This document shows positions 52,239 to 60,678 of a stretch of 64,000 nt of DNA, piece after piece. The stretch lies in NCBI GenBank assembly GCA_945865525.1, contig CAMBDY010000001.1, positions 62,001-126,000 of the forward strand. The letters are read 5' to 3'. Source of the DNA: Nitrospira lenta (GTDB lineage Bacteria; Nitrospirota; Nitrospiria; Nitrospirales; Nitrospiraceae). The notes under the pieces were generated by a model. It made no database searches. It was not told where the DNA came from and saw nothing but the letters and a program-made list of their open reading frames with translations. How positions within the stretch are numbered: the stretch's first letter is position 1; each line of letters starts with the position of its first letter. The translations under genes and the position numbers were made by a program.

Positions 52239-52655
52239 TTAGACCCGCGCCTTGATCATTCGGATAACCAGACCGATCAGTGGGAGATGCTCGTACAGCA
52301 TTGCGCCCCCGTCAAAGTAGTCCCGGTGGTACGTCACCTTGTCTTGAAATCGAATGTGCGTGGATCCTGGTAGGGTGATCAGGTTGCCACCGTTCAGTCT
52401 TGGGTGTTTGAGCGACATGGTCCAGATCAGTACCGCACTGTTGCCTTGGACGACTTCATTCTCGAACAGGAATGAACTCGATTCCACATGGCGATAGAGC
52501 TCAGTAAAATACTCTGTCAGGGCAGGAAGGCCCGATAGCCGATGAAAGGGATCTTCAAAGACGAGGTCATGGCTGTACAATCCGTTAAGCAGCCCAAGGG
52601 ATTGCGCATTGAGGCGGTTATAGGTCTGCTTGAAGCGCTCGACGACGGTTTCCAT
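52239..52655 (-). CDS. NTF2-like (SnoaL-type) protein
   Basis: The 138-residue protein fits the small cone-shaped NTF2/SnoaL fold: an N-terminal helix, LYSHDLVFEDPFHRLSG, and later strands VVQGNSAVLIWTMSL and KVTYHRDYFDGG. Such proteins bind hydrophobic ligands or act as isomerases. In this gene set it is the usual companion of the SDR. No catalytic residues can be assigned with confidence. Confidence 0.83.
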   Translation of the reverse strand: METVVERFKQTYNRLNAQSLGLLNGLYSHDLVFEDPFHRLSGLPALTEYFTELYRHVESSSFLFENEVVQGNSAVLIWTMSLKHPRLNGGNLITLPGSTHIRFQDKVTYHRDYFDGGAMLYEHLPLIGLVIRMIKARV

Positions 52656-52722
52656 AGGTTCCTCCAGTTGTCTCCGTATCTACGAAACCCCCAGTGGCGG
52701 AGGATCTGTTCGTGTGCCTCAT

Positions 52723-53313
52723 CTACCGTGGATTCAGGAGCCCTTCCTTGAACACTTCGTTGATAGGGTTCGGACCGATCCAGATGGTGAAATAGGCTGC
52801 TGCGAAGTCGGCCCCTTCCACAAGGCCCTTTCGCTGTCCATTGAGGGCGAGTTCAGTCCCGACACCAGGTAGGTATGTGAGCGCGTATCGATCGCCCGGT
52901 TTGACGTCCTCATAGAGTCGGTGCATCTGCTCAATGCGCGGCTGGAGGCGAGCTATCGTCTGTTGAGAGACATTATGGGATAAGACCTTATTGGCGGCCT
53001 GCCCAAAGTCTCCAGCACTGAGTGCGCGGAAGTAGAATAGCTCCAATCGCTTAGGCACATCGTCGAGCACCGTTTCCGGTTTCACTCCCGGAGCGAGATA
53101 CAGGGCCCCAACATAGACCTTGATGGTCAGGAGGAACTTCGCAAGCCCAACACCCTGGAGCGGCATAGTGATCGCGCTTGATCGGTACGAGTCCGCAAAG
53201 GCCACGCCCTCGATCTCTGCGGCTCTGGCCGGAGAGGTCACGGTGAGCAGGACGGTGATGGCAAGCTCCATTAACCAGAGCAGCCGGCAGCCATGAAGTC
53301 CGCGCATCACCAT
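52723..53313 (-). CDS. Exported chalcone-isomerase-like protein
   Basis: From ATG 53313 (GAGGAAC upstream) the protein has a signal peptide ending near ARA and a domain typical of bacterial chalcone isomerase homologues: IEGVAFADSYR, VGLAKFLLTIKVYVGALYLAPG, RLELFYFRALSAGDF and the C-terminal YFTIWIGPNPINEVFKEGLL. Bacterial members probably bind fatty acids rather than flavonoids, by analogy with fatty-acid-binding relatives. It lies just upstream of the lipid-modification genes, which fits that idea. Confidence 0.85.
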   Translation of the reverse strand: MVMRGLHGCRLLWLMELAITVLLTVTSPARAAEIEGVAFADSYRSSAITMPLQGVGLAKFLLTIKVYVGALYLAPGVKPETVLDDVPKRLELFYFRALSAGDFGQAANKVLSHNVSQQTIARLQPRIEQMHRLYEDVKPGDRYALTYLPGVGTELALNGQRKGLVEGADFAAAYFTIWIGPNPINEVFKEGLLNPR

Positions 53314-53370
53314 ATCGTTGTTCCTCACCGTCCTACGGATGTCGAACAGGTTCGGATGTCCCACTCATGA

Positions 53371-53883
53371 TCATGAAGAAAAGCGATTCACCTGTTCGGC
53401 GAATGTATCTGCGACAAGCTTTAAATCGAACGGCCAGGCATAACGGAGTGCGACTCCTGGATACTGCGGTCGTAATTGATCGAGGATTTCAGGAATTTCT
53501 ACCTCCGAATGCGATCCGCCAGGTGTCACCATCGTCGTGACTACGGTAATAGAAGTCGCACCCTTCTTGACGAGCTCCTCTACGGAGGCCTCCAAAGTCG
53601 GTGCACAAAACTCGTTGTAGGCGATGGCAAATAAGACATTACCCAGGCTAGCTTTCAGCTGAGTCGCTACTGATTCAAGCCCCGCCTGATAGGGGTCCGT
53701 CTCAGGAGTCCTCGGCATTTGGCGGATTCTGGTATCCAATTCCAGTTCTTCCGCTGACATTGGCATATTTGTAGCACGCCGTTGCCCCTCCAACCGTTTC
53801 AGTTTCGACACTAATTCTGATGGACAGCCTTTGGGAATTCCGCCATGCCCGACTAAAATCACTCCTCGTTTCGTTGCCATCAT
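53371..53883 (-). CDS. CbiX/SirB-like chelatase-fold protein
   Basis: The 170-residue protein begins with GVILVGHGGIPKG, the first strand and His loop of CbiX/ferrochelatase-type proteins. Its second half has YNEFCAPTLEASVEELVKKG followed by TSITVVTTMVTPGGSHSEVEIPEIL, where the GGSHSEVEIP text corresponds to the His/Glu metal site. It could insert cobalt or iron into a sirohydrochlorin-type ring, or be a non-catalytic relative. AGGAGA precedes ATG 53883. Its presence beside a likely cobalamin-dependent regulator is suggestive but not proof. Confidence 0.78.
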   Translation of the reverse strand: MMATKRGVILVGHGGIPKGCPSELVSKLKRLEGQRRATNMPMSAEELELDTRIRQMPRTPETDPYQAGLESVATQLKASLGNVLFAIAYNEFCAPTLEASVEELVKKGATSITVVTTMVTPGGSHSEVEIPEILDQLRPQYPGVALRYAWPFDLKLVADTFAEQVNRFSS

Positions 53884-53938
53884 CGTATTTCTCCTTTTAT
53901 TAACACTCGTATTTGGCTTCTTTCACCGTCAACTATTT

Positions 53939-54892
53939 TTACACATGATTGCGTAGCATGAGTTCCTTCGGATGCGGATTGAGGTAGACCTGATCTCGCA
54001 TATAGCAGACGTCAAAGATCTGGATGTAGTGCTTGATCAGGGTTAGAGGCACCACCAGCGGCGTGAGGCCACGATGATAATCGCTGATCACGGCGAGCAG
54101 CTCAGTTTTTTCCTGGGGCCCTAATTGATTCTTGAAGTAGCCCAGAATATGTTGGAGGACGTTTACATGTTTGCGCACCGTCGCCTTCATGGCCAAGGTT
54201 TTCATGAACAGTTCGCCATACCGGCTTGCAAGTTCTTTCGGGGGGCACTGTGTCGCTTGACCGATGAGCTGTCCGAGGACTTGGCTCTGTTGCGGGCTAT
54301 GGGATAACAGTAAATATTTGTGGATCGTGTGGAACTGTACAAGCCTTTTCGCTGTGGCTCCCTTCCGCATGAGATCTTGCCAGCGGTGGTAACAGAAGAC
54401 CCGTTCGATAAAATTCTCCCTGAGCGGCGCATCACAAAGCCGCCCCTCCTCCTCAATCGGAATGAGCGGAAAGTGCTCCATGAAAGCCCTGGCGAACAGC
54501 CCGACTCCATTCCGGTTGGGTATCCCTTGCTCATTGTAGATACGCACTCGCTCGATCCCACAACTCGGTGACCCCTTTTTAAAAACATACCCAGATAGAT
54601 CCAGCTCTTCGAGCTCTTTGAGACGATTCTCGGTCTTTTTTTTGACCGTGCCTGTGTGATCTGTTCCACTCTTAATCGTGACAAGCCGTGGATGGTGGGC
54701 ATCGCCGACTAACCGCATTGCCTCGCGAGGCGTCCCTAGGCCTGCCTCAACCTCAGGGCAGACCGAGACCCACTCGACGTACTGCCCCAACACATCGGTC
54801 AGAAAACCGTCCCGCTTATGTCCCCCGTCGAACCGGACCTCGTCTCCCAGGAGGCAACGGCTGATCCCAAGACGGAGCGTCAGGGCTGTCAT
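53939..54892 (-). CDS. DUF523 and DUF1722 (YbgA) fusion protein
   Basis: The 317-residue protein has a DUF523 half with ISRCLLGDEVRFDGGHKRD, VCPEVEAGLGTPREAM and KKGSPSCG (residues about 8-105). The DUF1722/YbgA half has LVQFHTIHKYLLLSHSPQQ (about 186-305). The conserved Cys residues of DUF523 suggest a metal or cluster site. No activity is established, but it is a regular partner of photolyase genes and overlaps the photolyase start region by 4 bp here. Confidence 0.92.
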   Translation of the reverse strand: MTALTLRLGISRCLLGDEVRFDGGHKRDGFLTDVLGQYVEWVSVCPEVEAGLGTPREAMRLVGDAHHPRLVTIKSGTDHTGTVKKKTENRLKELEELDLSGYVFKKGSPSCGIERVRIYNEQGIPNRNGVGLFARAFMEHFPLIPIEEEGRLCDAPLRENFIERVFCYHRWQDLMRKGATAKRLVQFHTIHKYLLLSHSPQQSQVLGQLIGQATQCPPKELASRYGELFMKTLAMKATVRKHVNVLQHILGYFKNQLGPQEKTELLAVISDYHRGLTPLVVPLTLIKHYIQIFDVCYMRDQVYLNPHPKELMLRNHV

Positions 54893-56337
54893 CTCGTCAC
54901 CAGATGCCTGCCAAGGGCTAAATATTCATCGCGGGCTTGTTGGTGATCCACGATGGGTGCAGGATAGTCCCTACCAATGCGGCATCCTGCTAGAGCCTGT
55001 TCGTCCTGAGTCATCAGGTGCGGTGCATGGATCCGATCAGCCGGGACGGCCGCAAGCTCTCGGGCATATTGACGAATATAGGCACCTTCCGGATCGAACT
55101 TCCTGCTCTGGAGCAGGGGATTGAAAACCCTGTACCCTGGCATGGAGTCCGTTCCGGTTGCAGAGGCCCATTGCCAATTCCCATTATTAGCAGCAAGATC
55201 GCCATCGACGAGTTGTTGCATGAAATAGCGTTCCCCGCTTTGCCAGTCGATCCGGAGGTCTTTGATGAGAAACGATGCCACGACCATTCGTACGCGATTG
55301 TGCATCCATCCGGTCTCGTTCAACTGCCGCATGCCGGCATCCACCAATGGATAACCGGTCCGTCCCTCACACCAGGCCGTATAAAGACGATTCCACTTCG
55401 CTCCCGCCCGACGGGGTTGCGGTAGCCCATTCTTGATTCGAAAGGGGCTGGAAGCTACCTGCGGAAACGCCGACAAGACTTGTTGGAAAAACTCGCGCCA
55501 GATCAATTCATCGATCCAGGTGAGCACATCGCGACGCGAAACAACGCCGTCTGTCGCAAGCGTGCCTAAGGCTGCATGCACGGCAGTTCGCGCTGAAAGC
55601 GTCCCAAATCTGAACTGTGGAGACAGCTTGGATGTGCCGTCGATCGCGGGGAGATTCCGTCCTTCAACATAGCGGTGGATGGGACCGTTGAGAAACCAGC
55701 GTAGCCGTCGCCGCGCCTCCTTCTCTCCCGGCTTGATCCACAAAGGAACAGTCTGATAGCCGAGCTCTTCCACTGTTGGCAGCACAACTCGAGGCGATAC
55801 GGTACCGGCGCGTCGGTACCGTTGCCTGAGAGGGGAGGGAAGGAGCGGCGGACTCGCGGCCTGCCACTTGGCCCACCATCGCGCTCTGTAGGCACTGTAT
55901 CGCTGCAATGGATTCCCTGTTGCACCTCGGATTTCTTCGGCCTCGAAGACCACATGGTCTTTGAAGGTATGAACCGCCACGCCACGAGTCATGAGCGCCT
56001 GCTGGACTTGTTGGTCTCGCTGGATCGCCGCCGGCTCGTAATCGCGATTCCAATATACTACCTCGGCCTTGACGGTCTTGACGAAACGGAGCACTTCTTC
56101 AAGTTGATCCCCTCGGCGCCACTGCAAGGACAGTCCTCGTTCGGCCAGCGTGTCGGCTAGCTCTACCAGGCAGGAGACCATGAATGTTACGCACGATGAG
56201 CCGAACTGCCGGGAACGCAAGAGGGGCTCGTCGAATACGAAGAGGAGCAGGACCTCGTCGCACTCTGCGCAGGCCGCAGTGAGTGCCGGTTGATCTTGTA
56301 GCCGCAGATCCCGCCTGAGCCAGACAACCCCGCGCAT
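54889..56337 (-). CDS. phrB: Deoxyribodipyrimidine photolyase
   Basis: The 482-residue flavoprotein repairs UV-induced cyclobutane dimers using blue light. The N-terminal domain starts VVWLRRDLRLQDQPAL, and the FAD domain has ELIWREFF, TGYPLVDAGMRQLNETGWMH and NRVRMVVASFL. ANNGNWQWASATGTDSMPGY and FNPLLQSRKFDPEG are the class I CPD photolyase text. It is coupled to the DoxX-like gene (TAATG) and to DUF523/DUF1722 (ATGA). A cryptochrome function is less likely because the dimer-binding text is intact. Confidence 0.94.
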   Translation of the reverse strand: MRGVVWLRRDLRLQDQPALTAACAECDEVLLLFVFDEPLLRSRQFGSSCVTFMVSCLVELADTLAERGLSLQWRRGDQLEEVLRFVKTVKAEVVYWNRDYEPAAIQRDQQVQQALMTRGVAVHTFKDHVVFEAEEIRGATGNPLQRYSAYRARWWAKWQAASPPLLPSPLRQRYRRAGTVSPRVVLPTVEELGYQTVPLWIKPGEKEARRRLRWFLNGPIHRYVEGRNLPAIDGTSKLSPQFRFGTLSARTAVHAALGTLATDGVVSRRDVLTWIDELIWREFFQQVLSAFPQVASSPFRIKNGLPQPRRAGAKWNRLYTAWCEGRTGYPLVDAGMRQLNETGWMHNRVRMVVASFLIKDLRIDWQSGERYFMQQLVDGDLAANNGNWQWASATGTDSMPGYRVFNPLLQSRKFDPEGAYIRQYARELAAVPADRIHAPHLMTQDEQALAGCRIGRDYPAPIVDHQQARDEYLALGRHLVTR

Positions 56338-56759
56338 TAGTGGGTCTCCTCCGATACCTGCGTGTCATGCGTCGTTGTTGGCATCTCGTCCATGAACAGG
56401 GCCCGTCTCCGGACTATATAGGCGGCAAACAGCATCGTCGTGGCCATGAATGCTGATCTCACAGGATGAAAGCCGAACGACAGTTGATTCATGGTTTCGC
56501 TCACCAGACCGAATCCTGCATAGGCTAGGCTCAGCCCCCAGGCCCAGGGTCTTAGCCAAAGGAACCCATAGCCGATGAGGAGGTGTACGGCAGGGGAGTG
56601 GAGCTTAATGAGATACGATGAGGGACCCGCCACAGCCACGCCGAACAGTTTGAACGCATAGGCAGGAAATAGGGCAATGACGACCAGATCGACCGTGCCA
56701 AAGATCAGAAAGAGTCCACCTAGGATTTTGATATCAAGTCCGATTCGTGCGCTGCGCAA
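56337..56759 (-). CDS. DoxX-like small membrane protein
   Basis: The 140-residue protein has four predicted transmembrane helices (about 10-35, 45-65, 68-90 and 102-120) and a short charged tail. Layout and length suggest the DoxX-like group, but the similarity is weak. Its stop codon overlaps the photolyase ATG by 1 bp, so it is co-translated with photolyase. Confidence 0.65.
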   Translation of the reverse strand: MRSARIGLDIKILGGLFLIFGTVDLVVIALFPAYAFKLFGVAVAGPSSYLIKLHSPAVHLLIGYGFLWLRPWAWGLSLAYAGFGLVSETMNQLSFGFHPVRSAFMATTMLFAAYIVRRRALFMDEMPTTTHDTQVSEETH

Positions 56760-56806
56760 TGTGACCTCCCCCGGACGGAATAGGGCTCTTCACCCTTTCG
56801 TTTCCT

Positions 56807-57337
56807 TCAGCGCCAGGCATCCGGGATGCCCGTCCACCAGGTTTTTGGATTTTCCGTACGCCATTGTGTTTGTTGCTGCCACAACCGATCGGCCTCACGC
56901 TTGTTCAACCGGGCAGCCATTGCGGCACTCACATCAGACTGCTGCTGCACGCTAGTCTGAATCATCTCCTTTGCCATGCGAGCCAACCCACCCAGAGGAT
57001 CAATCAAATCTTGCGCATCTTTGTAGGCCAAATTCAGGTGCACCTGTTCGATGGTGTGCCACTGCTCCTCCTGCGCCAGATGCTCCACATAGGCATCAAT
57101 CGCTTGGAAAATATAAGTCACGTAGATATAGGCCTCGACGGAGGGGACGGTGTCGATTTCTTTTTGACAGGCCTCCAGCGCTCGACGGTAATCGCCCGCC
57201 ACCAGATAAATATTCGCTTTTATCAGGCTCGCACGCGGGGAGCCTGCGCCAGCGGCGGCTGGTTCCCCGAACCCAGACGCCCCGCCAAGCATGACCACGA
57301 GCACAAGTGCCGCAAACGTCTTCAGGCCAGTGCGCAT
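56807..57337 (-). CDS. Exported helical protein, TPR-like
   Basis: The 176-residue protein has a signal peptide (MRTGLKTFAALVLVVMLGG...). Its mature part is helical and starts with a TPR-like unit (ANIYLVAGDYRRALEACQKE). Next is an aromatic-rich region and a final Trp-rich segment (LWQQQTQW, then TWWTGIPDAW). No family is recognised. It lies 9 bp from the PDZ gene upstream and 47 bp from the DoxX-like gene downstream, all on one strand. Confidence 0.7.
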   Translation of the reverse strand: MRTGLKTFAALVLVVMLGGASGFGEPAAAGAGSPRASLIKANIYLVAGDYRRALEACQKEIDTVPSVEAYIYVTYIFQAIDAYVEHLAQEEQWHTIEQVHLNLAYKDAQDLIDPLGGLARMAKEMIQTSVQQQSDVSAAMAARLNKREADRLWQQQTQWRTENPKTWWTGIPDAWR

Positions 57338-57346
57338 CAGTTACTC

Positions 57347-57826
57347 CTATCGAGCCGGACCGCCATGTGGTCCCATTTCGTTCTTAGAGAGCTTCTCACT
57401 ACCGATGCGTGTGATCGCGAGCTCACGCAGGGGTCCATTCCCCTTCACCTCTAGTTTCACCAGGGTACCGGGTTCTCCACGCACCATCTTCACCACCTGC
57501 TCATAGGTTTTCCCGGTGACTGGGGCACCGTTCACCGTCACCACTTCATCGCCGTGCTGGAGTCCGGCTTGCTGGGCAGGACCCTCCGGATGGACATGGG
57601 CCACGTACAGCAAAGTCGGGTCACCAATCCGTTCTCCTCCGACCTGCAGCGATACACCAATCACCCCGTTCGGCAGATTGGCCTCATCGCGGTACGGTCG
57701 ACTCATATCACTCTTGGACTTGTCCTGCCCCTCCGCCGCCAGCAGCCCCTCATTCGCGCCGCCAGACAACGCGTAGAGAGCGGTGAAAAAAAATATTTCG
57801 GCCAGGGTGTATCTGTTCATGCTCAT
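57347..57826 (-). CDS. Exported single PDZ-domain protein
   Basis: The 159-residue protein has an N-terminal hydrophobic signal (TLAEIFFFTALYALSGG) and one PDZ domain at about residues 52-140. GVIGVSLQVGG is followed by HVHPEGPAQQAGLQHGDEVV, TVNGAPVTG and the last strands LVKLEVKGNG. No protease domain is attached, so it may be a periplasmic adaptor. It lies between DUF4149 and the TPR-like gene with short gaps. Confidence 0.83.
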   Translation of the reverse strand: MSMNRYTLAEIFFFTALYALSGGANEGLLAAEGQDKSKSDMSRPYRDEANLPNGVIGVSLQVGGERIGDPTLLYVAHVHPEGPAQQAGLQHGDEVVTVNGAPVTGKTYEQVVKMVRGEPGTLVKLEVKGNGPLRELAITRIGSEKLSKNEMGPHGGPAR

Positions 57827-57845
57827 CTGATGCCCTCCTTGTGAA

Positions 57846-58319
57846 TTAGAGTCGTTGCGTAAACCACAGTAGGCAGAGTCCCACGAGTAACACCATCGAG
57901 TTCAGAAAGACTGATCGTTGATGCAATCGATTCCACGCGACCTGCAAGGCGGGATCGACAACTCCTCGCGACTCCTGTTCCTTGAGTCGATCTCTCATAG
58001 CATTACTCTGCGGCGTGAGAGGCGCGCGGCAATAGGTTTCGGCGGCTAGGATGATCAGCCACAGCACGGCAATGAGATGCCACGCTGGATTCGCGGGGTG
58101 GATCATTCTCGAGCCAATCACGGAGACTACTCCTACGATCGAGGCACCCATGCCAAGTGCATAGTAGGCAGGAAACAGTTGACGAACAACCGTACTGAAA
58201 GTTTCTCTCTCCAATGTCTTTGCAAGGATCGGGGCTACCACGAACGACAAGAGCACCACCTTGCCGACAAGCACAGCGACGGCGAGCATGTGCATATAGG
58301 TGATCAGCTGATGAGCCAT
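57846..58319 (-). CDS. DUF4149/CopD-like membrane protein
   Basis: The 157-residue protein has four transmembrane helices (about 8-30, 52-72, 80-98 and 135-153). VGKVVLLSFVVAPILAKTLERETFSTVVRQLFPAYY fits, read in two parts, the DUF4149 (TMEM205-like) pattern: a helix ending in VAP and an FP-x-YY segment. The function is not established. It is 13 bp downstream of the TIGR01777 gene. Confidence 0.72.
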   Translation of the reverse strand: MAHQLITYMHMLAVAVLVGKVVLLSFVVAPILAKTLERETFSTVVRQLFPAYYALGMGASIVGVVSVIGSRMIHPANPAWHLIAVLWLIILAAETYCRAPLTPQSNAMRDRLKEQESRGVVDPALQVAWNRLHQRSVFLNSMVLLVGLCLLWFTQRL

Positions 58320-58332
58320 GCCAGAGCTTTCC

Positions 58333-59250
58333 TCATCCCTTGGTCAGAGTCGCCAGTAAGGCCGATTTGAGTGTCGGATAGTGAAAGCTGTAGCCCCCAG
58401 CGAGGGCCTTAGCTGAATAGACCCGTTGGCCCGTGCTCATAAGGGTTCCTAGTTCACCTAGTGCAAGCTGCAACACAAAACCTGGTACGGGAAGCCAGGA
58501 GGGCCGGCGGAGGACTTGTCCGAGCACCTCGCAGAACTGGTTCATCGTCACAACCTCAGGCGCCACTGCATTGACGGGACCAGAGATGCTTGGTGTGGCG
58601 AGCAGCCATTGGATCAAACCAATGTGATCACGCCGATGGATCCAGGACACCCACTGAGTCCCCGGCAGGATCGGGCCGCCTGCAAAGAGGTGGAACGGTA
58701 GCACCATCTTCGGCAAGGCCCCACCGTCTTGTTCAAGGACCATTCCGGTTCGCAACGTGACGACTCGCACACCGAACTCCGCAGCTCGAAGCGCCTCCGC
58801 TTCCCACGCGAGACAGAGATCGGCCAGAAAGCCTTGGCCACGCGCGGCACCTTCATCCAATACGGACGTGTCGTTGACCCCATAATAGCCAATACCCGAG
58901 GCGTTGATCAGCGTGCGAGGTTTCGAGGACTGACGTGACATGGCTGAAACCAGCAGACCGGTGGGGAGGACCCGACTTATCGTGAGGAGTCGCTTGCGAC
59001 CGTTGGTCCAACGGCTATCGGCAATGGGTGCACCGGCAAGGTTGATGACGGCGTCGGCTCCTTTGAGACAATCCTCCCAGGAGCCAGCTTCGTGGCCATT
59101 CCATTCGACAGCCGTGACGGTTGAGCCATAGAGTCGCTGCGCCTCTGTTATTCTTCTCGTAAGAAGCGTGACCTGATGCCCCTCCTGACAGAGCGAGAGA
59201 CATAAGGGATGACCGATAAATCCTGTTCCACCAGCCACAACAATATGCAT
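58333..59250 (-). CDS. TIGR01777-family NAD-dependent epimerase-like protein
   Basis: The 305-residue protein has the SDR-type start IVVAGGTGFIGHPLCLSL, NLAGAPIADSRWTNGRKR, the catalytic-site Tyr in SGIGYYG and the C-terminal DUF1731 segment. These are diagnostic for the TIGR01777 (SDR39U1/YfcH-like) family. The substrate is unknown. Family members are frequent in light-response clusters with photolyase and SDR genes. It is the first gene of the fifteen-gene minus-strand row, with GAGGAGATGAGCT ahead of its ATG. Confidence 0.9.
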   Translation of the reverse strand: MHIVVAGGTGFIGHPLCLSLCQEGHQVTLLTRRITEAQRLYGSTVTAVEWNGHEAGSWEDCLKGADAVINLAGAPIADSRWTNGRKRLLTISRVLPTGLLVSAMSRQSSKPRTLINASGIGYYGVNDTSVLDEGAARGQGFLADLCLAWEAEALRAAEFGVRVVTLRTGMVLEQDGGALPKMVLPFHLFAGGPILPGTQWVSWIHRRDHIGLIQWLLATPSISGPVNAVAPEVVTMNQFCEVLGQVLRRPSWLPVPGFVLQLALGELGTLMSTGQRVYSAKALAGGYSFHYPTLKSALLATLTKG

Positions 59251-59835
59251 AGCTCATCTCCTCGCCAGGACTACTAGGGGGCAACAGTTCGCGAGCCGTC
59301 TAGTTGCCGGTCGCTCTTATGATCCACTGGGCTCTCCACAATCGACGTGCGGCGCATAGGTCGCTACTTCGCATCGTGCACGAGATCCAGGATCCGGCTC
59401 AGTCGGTTCCGGCGAATGACCGGGGCCACAACCTTGCTGCAACTGACGTAACGGAAACCCGTGAGGCCAATTCACCGGTATCGTGCTCAAGGTCCAGAGA
59501 ATACTCTCCAGCTCGCAACGGTTTGCTACGCATACAGATTCGGTCACGGAATGACTAGGGAATGGTCGAGACTTGTCGGGTCTTGCAGTCGATACCACGG
59601 GACCCTTCGCTGGCGATCACAAGAGTCAACAGCCTACTCCTCATGTGCTTTGAGGCCTGCCTGATCCCAGCTTCTGCCGTATCGCGCGCGCTGTTCTCCA
59701 TGGCACAACATGTACCCAATAACGTAGTGCGACTAATGCCATGGCACACCACATCATCTGCTCCATGCGGCCCCCTTCTTCATGCGGTCAGGTCACTACC
59801 ATTGTATAAATTAATTGTTACAACACACCCACTGT
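59251..59835. other. Intergenic region of 585 bp without a credible gene
   Basis: No frame on either strand has a recognisable product or a good ribosome binding site. The stretch probably contains the promoter of the TIGR01777-led row. Near its right end an AT-rich inverted pair TTGTA (59802-59806) and TACAA (59819-59823) stands out from the GC-rich surroundings, close to the stop of the SUMF1-fold gene. It could be an operator or transcription end signal. Confidence 0.45.
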
Positions 59836-60678
59836 TTATTTTTTCTGGGTCTGGCCCTCGACGCCTCGTGCACAGCGAAAGCCTGTTCCATGGGTCTGTA
59901 GTGCGAACCCTCCGCGCCCGCGCGCCGTCGTCGTAATGTCCGCAGTCGGGCTATGCCACGATCCTCCGCGAATTGATCGTACGATACCCTTGGTGTCAGG
60001 ACCCTGCGGATTTCGATCCAGTGCATTCTTGTAATATTCAGGGTGATACCAATCTTGTACCCACTCGCGTGCATTACCGGACATGTCCTTCACGCCGTAG
60101 GGTGAGTCGCCGCCAGATAAGGACCCGACCGGATGCAATGTTTTCGCCTCATCCCACTCACGATCGAAGTTGGCCCGCTTCGCTGTGGGGGGTTCGTTCC
60201 CCCATGGAAACAGGCGACCATCAGTCCCCCGAGCGGCCTTCTCCCATTCGGCTTCTGTCGGGAGTCGCTTCGTGGCCCAACTACAGTAGGCCTTGGCGTC
60301 GTACCAAGTGATTTGTACCACCGGAAGGTGTTCAATCCCTTTTGCGGACGAGAGCACGCCGGTGCCATAGGGATTCGGTGGGTTCCGATGACCCATGATT
60401 CCCACGAACCTCAGATACCGTTCATTGGTGACCTCGACTTGATCAATCGTAAATTCGTCGAGGTACACAGAGCGCTGTGGCCATTCATCTGCACGGCCTT
60501 TGCCTTCCGGACTCCCCATCAGAAACGCGCCAGCCGGAATCGTTACCATGGGAACCTGATCGAGTTCATTAGCCGCTTCTGGTATCGCTACCAGAACAGG
60601 CGCAACGGCATAGGCCAGAGCCAGTATTGCGAGGATACTGCTCCTCTTGGCTTTTTGCCGATTCGGAACTTGCGTCAT
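59836..60678 (-). CDS. Exported SUMF1/FGE-fold protein, short form without catalytic Cys pair
   Basis: The 280-residue product has a signal-type hydrophobic segment (SSILAILALAYAVAP, about residues 13-27). The complete FGE-sulfatase fold follows: PMVTIPAGAFLMGSPEGKG, KRLPTEAEWEKAARG, DMSGNAREWVQDWY and IRGGSWHSP, ending THGTGFRCARG. The stretch after GGSW has no Cys, so the two active-site Cys of formylglycine-generating enzyme are absent and it cannot act like FGE. ATG 60678 overlaps the upstream gene by ATGA. Role unknown; it ends soon after the SUMF1 core, unlike the two homologues upstream. Confidence 0.88.
   Translation of the reverse strand: MTQVPNRQKAKRSSILAILALAYAVAPVLVAIPEAANELDQVPMVTIPAGAFLMGSPEGKGRADEWPQRSVYLDEFTIDQVEVTNERYLRFVGIMGHRNPPNPYGTGVLSSAKGIEHLPVVQITWYDAKAYCSWATKRLPTEAEWEKAARGTDGRLFPWGNEPPTAKRANFDREWDEAKTLHPVGSLSGGDSPYGVKDMSGNAREWVQDWYHPEYYKNALDRNPQGPDTKGIVRSIRGGSWHSPTADITTTARGRGGFALQTHGTGFRCARGVEGQTQKK

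Noticed and set aside
59562-59936. Plus-strand open frame of 124 codons in the 585-bp gap
   Set aside because: It overlaps the 3' end of a well-supported minus-strand SUMF1-fold gene and has no recognisable domain or ribosome binding site.
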